Notes under the pieces: generated by a model
The model's database searches: none
The model's input: only the letters and a program-made list of their open reading frames with translations
Told to the model about the DNA's origin: nothing
Made by a program: the position numbers and the translations under genes
Shown here: positions 1 through 6,098 of the stretch, one piece after another
How positions within the stretch are numbered: the stretch's first letter is position 1
Layout: the number at the start of each line of letters is the position of its first letter
NCBI GenBank assembly: GCA_949427775.1
Contig: CASQEL010000057.1
Span: 1-9,182 of the forward strand
Source of the DNA: an uncultured Desulfovibrionaceae bacterium
Lineage (GTDB): Bacteria; Desulfobacterota; Desulfovibrionia; Desulfovibrionales; Desulfovibrionaceae
Length of the DNA stretch: 9,182 bases
Reading direction: 5' to 3'

Positions 1-90
1 AGGGATTCAATCCCTCCGGCAGGGTCCGGGACAGCGTCCCGGCGGGGTTCGGGGCAGCGCCCCGTCCAAACATCTCTGCGCCGTGGCGGG
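1..90. repeat. Triple-hairpin intergenic repeat, copy 1
   Basis: First of two nearly identical units with a period of 130 bp; the partner is at 131-219. The unit holds three perfect inverted repeats in a row: 1-15 (AGGGATT, one-base centre, AATCCCT), 26-42 (CCGGGAC, AGC, GTCCCGG) and 50-64 (CGGGGC, AGC, GCCCCG). A fourth, weaker hairpin (77-83 with 92-98) lies just after. There is no T-run on either strand, so a plain Rho-independent terminator is not shown. It lies beyond the 3' end of thiL, which reads towards it. A role in 3'-end protection or transcription stopping is inference. Confidence 0.93.
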
Positions 91-130
91 GCGGCGCATG
101 CCGTCCGTCGCGGCCTACGGGGAGGTCCGG

Positions 131-219
131 AGGGATTCAATCCCTCCGGCAGGGTCCGGGACAGCGTCCCGGCGGGGTTCGGGGCGGCGCCCCGTCCAAA
201 CATCTCTCCGCCGTGGCGG
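131..219. repeat. Triple-hairpin intergenic repeat, copy 2
   Basis: Second copy of the unit at 1-90, differing at only a few positions. One change lies in the loop of the third hairpin (AGC to GGC); the hairpin arms at 131-145, 156-172 and 180-194 are unchanged. Its right end is 17 bp from the thiL stop codon (237-239 on the minus strand), so it would form the start of the 3' untranslated region of the uvrD-thiL transcript. Function is not shown by the sequence. Confidence 0.93.
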
Positions 220-236
220 CGTTCCGGCATGCGCGC

Positions 237-1232
237 CTACGCGGGATGGGCGAAGTGATCGAATCCCGCGTTTTCGGGTACGGGTTCGCCGTTGCAGCAC
301 ACTCTGCCGGTGGCGGTGACGGTGCCGATGGTGTTCATGCCGGGCAGGGCCGCGTGCAGGGCGGGCAGCAGATCCGGCGCGCACGCGCCCAGCAGGGCGT
401 AGTCTTCGCCGCCCAGAAACGCCTGCCCCACGGGCGACAGGCGGCGCAGGCGGGCATGGCGCACCACCTCGGGGTGCAGCAGACCCTCCGGCAGCACGAT
501 TTCCGCGCCCAGGCCGCCGTGCTCCGCCGTGCCGCCGAGCAGGCGGGGCAGATCTCGGGCCAGTCCGTCGGACACGTCCATCAGGGTGGGTGGACGTCCG
601 TTGACGCCCGCGCGAGCCAGGGTAAGCCCGGCGTCGATCTGGGGCGCGGGGGTCAGGTGCGCGGCGCAGGCGGCGGGCCAGGCGTCAAGAGCGGCCCGGC
701 CCTCGGCCTCCAGCACGGCCAGCCCGACGCGGGCCAGCCCCAGGGAGCCGATGACGAACAGGCTGTCGCCGGGCATGCTGCCGCCGCGGGCCAGAAAGCC
801 CCCCGGTCCGGACGCGTCGCCCCAGACGGTGATGGAAACATGGATTTTGTCCGCGCGCGCCAGGTCGCCGCCCGCCAGCACCATGCGCTGCTGCGCGGCC
901 AGACGACCCATGCCTTCGAAAAATCCTTCCAGCCAGTCGTCGTCCACGTCGGGCGGCAGACCCAGGCACAGCGTAAAGGCCGTGGGCCGCGCCCCGCAGG
1001 CGGCCAAATCGCTCAGATTGACGGCCAGAGCCTTGTACCCGGCTTCCTGCGGGGTGAAGTAGCGCCGCCGGAAATGCACGTCCTCCAGAAACAGATCCGC
1101 GCTCACGCAGAAAGGGCCGCCGGAGCGCAACACGGCGCAGTCGTCGCCGCGTCCCAGCAGCAGGGAGGGGTGGCCGGTCGGAAAGTGCCGGGTCAGCCGG
1201 GCCAGCAGGGCGTCTTCGGAACCAAGGGGCAT
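237..1232 (-). CDS. thiL: Thiamine-monophosphate kinase (ThiL)
   Basis: 331-residue cytosolic enzyme that phosphorylates thiamine monophosphate with ATP to give thiamine pyrophosphate, the last step of cofactor synthesis. Family motifs are in the expected order. GDDCAVL (29-35) is an acidic Mg/ATP-binding loop, followed by an Asp at 46 and DVHF (51-54). NLSDLAACGARP (72-83) is the AIRS/ThiL-type core, and GGD lies at 121-123. DVSDGLARDL (219-228) and GGEDYALLG (274-282) complete the active site, and FDHF (324-327) lies near the C-terminus. The length is normal for the family. The ATG lies one base after the uvrD stop, and a GGAGG six bases upstream sits inside the end of uvrD, so translation is probably coupled and the gene depends on the uvrD transcript. 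The 3' end runs into the triple-hairpin repeats. No key residue appears to be missing. Confidence 0.95.
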   Translation of the reverse strand: MPLGSEDALLARLTRHFPTGHPSLLLGRGDDCAVLRSGGPFCVSADLFLEDVHFRRRYFTPQEAGYKALAVNLSDLAACGARPTAFTLCLGLPPDVDDDWLEGFFEGMGRLAAQQRMVLAGGDLARADKIHVSITVWGDASGPGGFLARGGSMPGDSLFVIGSLGLARVGLAVLEAEGRAALDAWPAACAAHLTPAPQIDAGLTLARAGVNGRPPTLMDVSDGLARDLPRLLGGTAEHGGLGAEIVLPEGLLHPEVVRHARLRRLSPVGQAFLGGEDYALLGACAPDLLPALHAALPGMNTIGTVTATGRVCCNGEPVPENAGFDHFAHPA

Positions 1233-1233
1233 G

Positions 1234-3426
1234 TCAGTCCTCCGGTTGCAGAAAGTTTGCCAGAATGATCTTCAGGCCGAAGCCGGGGAAGTTCACCTGA
1301 TACCTGTCCGGGGGGAGAAATTTGATCATCTTGCCGCGCCCGAAGATTTTGTGCCGGCAGTAGCCGAGTCTCGCGGGCGGGGCGTCGTCGTCGGGGGGGG
1401 CCGCTTCTCCCACGGCCGGAAAGTCCGGTTCCGTCGGGGCGGGGGCGGTCCCGGACGGCGGAGGCAGCAGCCGGGCGCGGCGGGGCCGCTCGGGCGCGGC
1501 GGCGGAGCCCCGGCGGGTCAGCTCGCCGCCGTAGACCTCCACCCATTCCTCGCACAGTCCGGAGGGCAGATCCCGCACGAACGGGCTGGGCGCGCTCAAA
1601 ATCGTGCTCTGCTCGGCCCGGCTGTAGACGCTGCCCGGCGCGTAGAGATCCAGATGGGTGCGGGCGCGGGTGCAGGCCACATACATCAGGCGGCGTTCCT
1701 CCTCGAAGCTCTCCGGATCGGCGGCGGCGTGGCGGGAGGGAAAACGCTCCTCCACCAGATCGATGATCAGCACGGCCCCCCACTCCAGGCCCTTGGCGGA
1801 ATGCACTGTGGACAGGGTGATGCGGCCCTCGGCGTCCTCGTCTTCCTCGGGCGATTCCAGGGCCAGGTCGGCCACGAACAGATCCAGATCCTGATAGCTT
1901 GAGGCCATCTGGATGATTTCCTCCAGGCCCTGCCGGCGGCGCGGCCAGTCGTCGGGATAGTTGGCCTCCAGGTGCGGCTGGTAGTGCGCCGTGATGTCCG
2001 AGAGCTGATCGGCGGGCGACAGGGGCCGGGCGCGCTGTTCGTCCAGAAAACGCATGTCGTCCAGAAATCCGGGAAAGCGGGCGAAGGCTTTTTCCGTGGC
2101 CGCGGGGTCGCCGCTCTGCGCCGCGGCGTAGAGCTTCTGCACGGTCTTGGGACCGATGCCGCTGTGCAGGGCCGCCACCCGCTGGAAGGCGGGCATGTCC
2201 AGGGGATTGACGCACAGCCGGGCGTAGGAGACGACATCCTTGACATGGGCGGCCTCGGCGTAGCGCAGTCCGCCGTATTTGCGGAAGGCGACCCCCGCCC
2301 GGTTGAGGGCCATTTCCAGATGATAGGAATGGAATCCCGCCCGGAAGAGCACGGCGATTTCGTGGGGCAGGTGATCGCGCAGCAGTTCCTGCACGCGGCG
2401 CACCACTAGATCGGCCTGGGACAGATCGCTGACCGGGGTGATCAGCCGCACCGGATCGCCGCCCTCGCGCCGGGTGAAGAGATTTTTGCGGAATGTTTCT
2501 TCGGCTCCGGCCAGCAGCGCGTTGGCCACGTTCAGCACCGGCTGGGTGGAGCGGTAGTTCTCTTCGAGCTTGATGACCTTCGTGCCGGGAAAAAGTTTGG
2601 GAAAATCCAGAATGTTGCGGACATTCGCTCCCCGGAAGGCGTAGATGGACTGGGCGTCGTCGCCCACGGCCATGACGCTGCCGCCGCGTTCTTCTCCGGG
2701 CGCGGCCAGCAGGCGCGCGATGCGGGCCTGCACCAGGTTGGTGTCCTGGTATTCGTCCACCATGATGTGGCGGAAACGCTCCCGCAACAGCGCGGCGGCG
2801 CGGCCGTCCTCGCGCAGCAGGGCCTCCATCTCGAACAGCAGATCGTCGTAATCCAGGAGCCCCTGTTCGCGGCGATACGCGGCATAGGCCGCGCTCAGCC
2901 GGGTCAGGGCTTCGGCGTGGGGCAGCAGGTGGAAGGCCTCGCGCCGGAGCACGTCCTCCACGGGCAGCTCCTTGTTGCGGGCCTTGCTCAGAATGCCGAT
3001 GATGTTCTGGGTTCTGGGAAAGGATCGATCCCCTTTGCCGAGCTTGAGTTCGTCCTTGCAGTGCTTGATCGCGGCCGCGATGTCCGCGGCGTCCATGACG
3101 GAAAAGTTCCGTCCCTCCAGCCAGGCCGGGCGGAACTGACGCAACGTGGCATAGGCGAATCCGTGAAATGTGCCGCCCTGAATGCCCGTCAGTCCCTGAT
3201 CCAGCAGCAGGGAGGCGCGGTGCAGCATTTCCCGGGCGGCCTTGCGGGTAAAGGTCAGCAACAGCAGGGAGGCGGGCGCGACTCCGTGCTCGGCCAGCCA
3301 GGCCAGACGGTAGACGATGGTCCGCGTCTTGCCGCTGCCCGCGCCGGCGATGACCAGCACCGGGCCGTTCATGCTCGTGGCGGCCTTGAACTGGGCCTCA
3401 TTCAGGGCTTTCTCATACTCGATCAT
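1234..3426 (-). CDS. uvrD: UvrD/PcrA-type superfamily 1A DNA helicase
   Basis: 730-residue ATP-driven 3'-5' DNA helicase of the UvrD/PcrA/Rep family, used in nucleotide excision repair, mismatch repair and clearing of stalled complexes. Visible motifs: Q-motif (LNEAQ, 8-12), Walker A GAGSGKT (28-34), motif Ia LLTFTRKAA (56-64), GTFHGF (85-90), Walker B VDEYQDTN (223-230), motif III GDDAQSIYAFRGA (255-267), motif IV EENYRST (288-294), motif V LSTVHSAKGLEW (538-549) and motif VI YVACTRAR (582-589). A Pro/Ala-rich linker (about 640-685) leads to a C-terminal Tudor-like module (HKIFGRGK at 692-699, VNFPGFGLKIILANF at 711-725), as in PcrA/UvrD proteins that contact RNA polymerase. The first Met gives the usual family N-terminus, although no Shine-Dalgarno precedes it (a run of C lies there). 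thiL follows after one base. UvrD and PcrA cannot be told apart here. Confidence 0.96.
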   Translation of the reverse strand: MIEYEKALNEAQFKAATSMNGPVLVIAGAGSGKTRTIVYRLAWLAEHGVAPASLLLLTFTRKAAREMLHRASLLLDQGLTGIQGGTFHGFAYATLRQFRPAWLEGRNFSVMDAADIAAAIKHCKDELKLGKGDRSFPRTQNIIGILSKARNKELPVEDVLRREAFHLLPHAEALTRLSAAYAAYRREQGLLDYDDLLFEMEALLREDGRAAALLRERFRHIMVDEYQDTNLVQARIARLLAAPGEERGGSVMAVGDDAQSIYAFRGANVRNILDFPKLFPGTKVIKLEENYRSTQPVLNVANALLAGAEETFRKNLFTRREGGDPVRLITPVSDLSQADLVVRRVQELLRDHLPHEIAVLFRAGFHSYHLEMALNRAGVAFRKYGGLRYAEAAHVKDVVSYARLCVNPLDMPAFQRVAALHSGIGPKTVQKLYAAAQSGDPAATEKAFARFPGFLDDMRFLDEQRARPLSPADQLSDITAHYQPHLEANYPDDWPRRRQGLEEIIQMASSYQDLDLFVADLALESPEEDEDAEGRITLSTVHSAKGLEWGAVLIIDLVEERFPSRHAAADPESFEEERRLMYVACTRARTHLDLYAPGSVYSRAEQSTILSAPSPFVRDLPSGLCEEWVEVYGGELTRRGSAAAPERPRRARLLPPPSGTAPAPTEPDFPAVGEAAPPDDDAPPARLGYCRHKIFGRGKMIKFLPPDRYQVNFPGFGLKIILANFLQPED

Positions 3427-3553
3427 GGGGGGCAGCCTATCACAGGCCTTTCCGGCCCGCCAGTCGCGCGGCCGCCGGACAAAACGGCATATAAAGAGTT
3501 TTTCGTGAATGAATCATCTTTATATAGCGGTGTATGCTCAAAAATATCACGTG

Positions 3554-3559
3554 TATAAT
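3554..3559 (+). promoter_or_regulatory. Perfect -10 hexamer, possible chemoreceptor leader promoter
   Basis: TATAAT matches the sigma-70 -10 consensus exactly and lies in the AT-rich zone. No good -35 hexamer stands 16-18 bp upstream, and the extended -10 TGn is absent. If used, it would give a leader of about 450 nt before the chemoreceptor, passing the hairpin at 3743-3783. Confidence 0.3.
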
Positions 3560-3570
3560 CAATACGTCGC

Positions 3571-3599
3571 GCGATAAAAGGAAAAATTTAGCTTGTCAA
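3571..3599 (-). promoter_or_regulatory. Candidate sigma-70 promoter for uvrD-thiL
   Basis: On the minus strand a perfect -35 TTGACA (3594-3599) is followed after 17 bp by TATCGC (3571-3576), a weak -10 (TAT is conserved). It points towards uvrD and would leave a leader of about 140 nt. The spacing and the -35 are good; the poor -10 keeps this tentative. Confidence 0.35.
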
Positions 3600-3742
3600 C
3601 GGAAGAGTTTTTCGTGTATCCGGGAATCTGCGTAGAGTGAAGTGCACGGGAGTGTCCGCGGCTCTTCAGCAATACCGCACAGGTGCATGTCATGCGTTCT
3701 CTCACTCTCTCTTTTCCTCATACTTCATTCTGTCTTTTTCGC

Positions 3743-3783
3743 GGCCCGCTTTCCGAGCGGGAAGCGGACCGTGTCATTTTTTT
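3743..3783 (+). terminator. Terminator-like hairpin in chemoreceptor leader
   Basis: Arms 3743-3755 and 3758-3770 pair over 12 bp with one mismatch and one G-T pair, closing on a GAGC tetraloop. Seven Ts follow at 3777-3783, after a six-base gap. It stands upstream of the chemoreceptor with no gene ending before it on this strand, so it would either end a short leader RNA or act as an attenuator. The gap before the T-run weakens the call. Confidence 0.45.
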
Positions 3784-4006
3784 GCACGCGGCATCGGCGG
3801 AAGGCGATTCCGTCGATATGGCCGCGGGATTTCGGAACAAAAACATTGCGGCCGGTGGCGCGTCCGTCCGCCGCGGTGCGGAGGCATGAACTCCGGAGGG
3901 ATGAGCCGCGCGCCATGGCCAAAACGGTCCCCGCGCATGATTCGGGGAACGGCGGCGTCGGTCCTTTGAATCGGCGCTCCGCCGGATGGAATGTTTTTCA
4001 GTCTTC

Positions 4007-4011
4007 AGGAG
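4007..4011 (+). promoter_or_regulatory. Ribosome binding site deciding the chemoreceptor start
   Basis: AGGAG lies seven bases before the ATG at 4019. The in-frame ATG at 3986 would place this site inside the gene and has no ribosome site of its own, so 4019 is preferred. Confidence 0.75.
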
Positions 4012-4018
4012 ATGGCAT

Positions 4019-5578
4019 ATGCGAGCGACATTGGCGGTAAAAACAGGGTTGAGCTTCAGTCTTCCGGTGTTGGCGGTGTGGTTGGCGACATGCCTGGCCG
4101 CGACATGGTTGCTGGAGGACCGGAGCGGGCGTGCGGGAGAACTGTGGCTTTTCTCGGGAATCTGCCTCGCGGCGGCGTTGGCGGGAGTTGCCGTGGCCTG
4201 CCGTCAATTGGGCCGGAGCGCGGCGGCTCTGACGACATATGCGGAGAATATGGGCGGCGACGCGGCCCCGCGCAAGCTCCCGGCCGGGGCGCTGCAAGAC
4301 GTGGCCGAAGCCCTGGGCAAAGCCGATACCCGCTTCAGAAATCGGGAGTACTGGTACCGCAGCATTCTGGACTCCATTCCCTATTCCCTGTCGGTCACGG
4401 ATATGGACATGCGCTGGACGTTCGCCAACAGGACGGCGCTGGAAAGCATGGGGAAGAAAAATCTGACCGAGGCGCTGGGACATCATTGTTCTGAAAAAAA
4501 AGGTTCTCTGTGCAATACGCCCGACTGCGGCATCGAATGTCTGCGTCGCGGACAACCCGAGGTGCGCGTGACCCTGCCCAGCGGCAGGGTACAGCTTGTG
4601 CGTCTGAACTTTCTTACAGACGCGGCCGGACGCCGCATAGGCCATGTGGAGCTCGGCAGCGACGTCACGGAAGAGGAGCGCCTGAAGAAGGAAGCGGCCG
4701 AGGCCCTGCGCACGGCCCGTGTCGAAGTTGCGGATCGGCTGGAAAGCGTGGTCGGGAAACTGTCCGACGCGGTCCAACTGCTGGTCTCTGAACTCGGCGG
4801 CGTGGGAGAAGAGGCCGAACAGGTGGCCTCGTACATGGCCTCCACGGCCACAGCCATGGAAGAAATGAACGCCACCGTGGCGGAGGTGGCCGGAAACGCC
4901 GAGGACGCCGCGGTCACTTCCCAGGGCGTGACGGAAAAGAGTGTGAGCGGCCAGACTACTGTGGCCTCCGGCATGGAGCGTATCCGCGCCGTGCAGGACG
5001 AATCCCAGCAACTGAAGGAACATATGGAAACTTTCGCCGCGCAGGCCCGGAACATCGGCACGGTGCTGACGCTCATCCGGGACATTGCGGACCAGACCAA
5101 CCTGCTGGCCCTCAACGCGGCCATTGAAGCGGCCCGCGCGGGTGAGGCCGGGCGCGGCTTCGCCGTGGTGGCCGACGAGGTGCGCAAACTGGCCGAAAAG
5201 AGCATGGACGCCACCCGGGAGGTCGAAAAGGCCGTGGGAGCCATCTGCGACGGCGCGAAAACCAGTTCCGTCGCTGTGGACGGCGCGGTGGCGGGCATCG
5301 GCTCCATCGCGGACGCGGCCGCCATGGCGGAGGCGGCGTTGAGAGAGATCGCGGCTTTTTCCGAAGACGCCTCTTCCAAGGTCCATTCCATCGCGGCCGC
5401 GGCTACCGAACAGTCCGCGGCAGCTGAAGAAATCAACCGCGCGATCGGCAGCGTGAACAACCTGTCCTCCGAAGTGGCGCGGTCCGTGCGCACGTCGATT
5501 GAAGCCGTAGACGAACTGAAGCGGCAATCGGACATCCTGGCGGACATTCTGTCCCACATGCGTTCCGAAGCCGAATAG
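4019..5578 (+). CDS. Methyl-accepting chemotaxis protein with cytoplasmic PAS domain
   Basis: 519-residue chemoreceptor that would signal to CheA/CheW. Two membrane segments (about 11-32 and 43-61) are separated by only about ten residues, so there is no periplasmic sensor. Sensing is expected from the PAS domain (about 110-220). That domain has four cysteines (C157, C165, C170, C174) in the stretch HHCSEKKGSLCNTPDCGIEC, which could bind a metal or haem or act as a redox switch; this is inference. A HAMP domain is not evident. The signalling tip is canonical (IRDIADQTNLLALNAAIEAA, 353-372, then GEAGRGFAVVADEVRKLAE, 375-393), flanked by Ala/Glu-rich methylation helices. The C-terminus has no CheR-docking pentapeptide. 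An alternative start at 3986 adds 11 residues but lacks a ribosome site. It is followed by a hairpin at 5604-5634. Confidence 0.95.
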   Translation: MRATLAVKTGLSFSLPVLAVWLATCLAATWLLEDRSGRAGELWLFSGICLAAALAGVAVACRQLGRSAAALTTYAENMGGDAAPRKLPAGALQDVAEALGKADTRFRNREYWYRSILDSIPYSLSVTDMDMRWTFANRTALESMGKKNLTEALGHHCSEKKGSLCNTPDCGIECLRRGQPEVRVTLPSGRVQLVRLNFLTDAAGRRIGHVELGSDVTEEERLKKEAAEALRTARVEVADRLESVVGKLSDAVQLLVSELGGVGEEAEQVASYMASTATAMEEMNATVAEVAGNAEDAAVTSQGVTEKSVSGQTTVASGMERIRAVQDESQQLKEHMETFAAQARNIGTVLTLIRDIADQTNLLALNAAIEAARAGEAGRGFAVVADEVRKLAEKSMDATREVEKAVGAICDGAKTSSVAVDGAVAGIGSIADAAAMAEAALREIAAFSEDASSKVHSIAAAATEQSAAAEEINRAIGSVNNLSSEVARSVRTSIEAVDELKRQSDILADILSHMRSEAE

Positions 5579-5603
5579 CGCGCGAAGCATCCCGCGTGAA
5601 CGG

Positions 5604-5634
5604 CCGGGTCCGCAGCTCCCTGTTGCGGACCCGG
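5604..5634 (+). terminator. Hairpin after the chemoreceptor gene
   Basis: A perfect 11-bp stem (CCGGGTCCGCA with TGCGGACCCGG) and a nine-base loop start 25 bp after the chemoreceptor stop codon. No T-run follows, so it may be a factor-dependent terminator or a 3'-end stabilising structure rather than a classic intrinsic terminator. Confidence 0.5.
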
Positions 5635-5704
5635 TCATGCATGCCGGGGAAGTGCACGACGTCGCTCCCGGTCGATATTGCCCAACCGGAGAGCGGAGCG
5701 TGTT

Positions 5705-5760
5705 TTCGGACGAGTTGTTGCCGCATCCCCGCAACGCGGGGAGCGGCGCGCCTGTCCGAA
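5705..5760. other. Nested inverted repeat
   Basis: The outer arms TTCGGAC (5705-5711) and GTCCGAA (5754-5760) enclose a second stem. Its arms are CCGC-A-TCCCCGC (5721-5732) and GCGGGGAGCGG (5736-5746), closing on AAC with a single bulged A. The result would be a two-tier RNA or cruciform fold of 56 bases, just upstream of the AT-rich zone. Its function is unknown; it may be part of the upstream gene's 3' end. Confidence 0.55.
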
Positions 5761-5864
5761 TCATGGCAAACAGCTTGTACAGCATTTATTTTATTTATTT
5801 GTACTTTTTTGAAAAAACGCCGCCCGGCATCAGATGCGGGCAGGCAGTCGAGGCCGCCCATGAA

Positions 5865-5906
<42 letters not shown>

Positions 5907-5927
5907 TGAATATTTTTAACATTCGAC

Positions 5928-5969
5928 GAGTTCCGTCCCGCGCGTGATGCGGGGACGGAGCTTTTGTTT
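5928..5969 (+). terminator. Intrinsic terminator / possible attenuator upstream of EAL gene
   Basis: The left arm AGTTCCGTCCC (5929-5939) continues to GC at 5940-5941. It pairs with GC at 5949-5950 and GGGACGGAGCT (5952-5962), leaving one bulged G at the inner end and one G-T pair. CTTTTGTTT (5961-5969) follows directly. The shape is a standard Rho-independent terminator on the plus strand. It may end transcripts from the chemoreceptor region, or act as an attenuator in a leader that begins in the AT-rich zone upstream. Confidence 0.7.
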
Positions 5970-6098
5970 GCGCGCCGTGCACAGGAAGGTTCCCGGGCAC
6001 GCGGCGGCGTTGCGGCGGGCGAGGGGATCGTCTGAAGCGCACGCCGCTGAAGCGCGGCAAGAGCTCCGCCCGCAAATCCGGCGCGGACAGGCGGGTTT

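Larger units (their letters stand above)
3494..3616. repeat. 14-bp direct repeat pair
   Basis: AAGAGTTTTTCGTG occurs exactly at 3494-3507 and again at 3603-3616, 109 bp apart, in the AT-rich zone between the divergent genes. The positions flank the promoter-like elements, so paired operator sites for a regulator are possible. No known binding site was recognised. Confidence 0.6.
3427..4018. other. 592-bp divergent intergenic region (uvrD / chemoreceptor)
   Basis: No gene can be supported here. The uvrD side (about 3480-3640) is strikingly AT-rich for this genome and holds promoter-like hexamers on both strands and a 14-bp direct repeat. It is followed by a pyrimidine-rich tract at 3697-3740 (39 of 44 bases are C or T), then a strong hairpin with seven Ts (3743-3783). 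The remaining 235 bp up to the chemoreceptor start are GC-rich with no clear promoter. Short open frames cross the region in several frames, but none has both a good ribosome site and recognisable sequence. Confidence 0.7.

Noticed and set aside
213..1268. Long plus-strand open frame opposite thiL, and similar frames opposite uvrD and the chemoreceptor
   Set aside because: These are typical shadows of high-GC genes; the opposite strands carry all family motifs.
3683..3889. 68-residue open frame upstream of the chemoreceptor
   Set aside because: It has a poor ribosome site, crosses the pyrimidine tract and terminator-like hairpin, and shows no recognisable domain; two other frames are open over the same stretch.
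5764..5778. Sigma-54-like promoter (TGGCAAACAGCTTGT)
   Set aside because: The spacing fits, but the -12 element reads GT instead of the nearly invariant GC, so the match is likely chance.
5970..6098. c-di-GMP (GEMM) riboswitch in the EAL gene leader
   Set aside because: The leader is GC-rich with short inverted repeats, but the conserved GEMM core and its tetraloop-receptor layout are not present.
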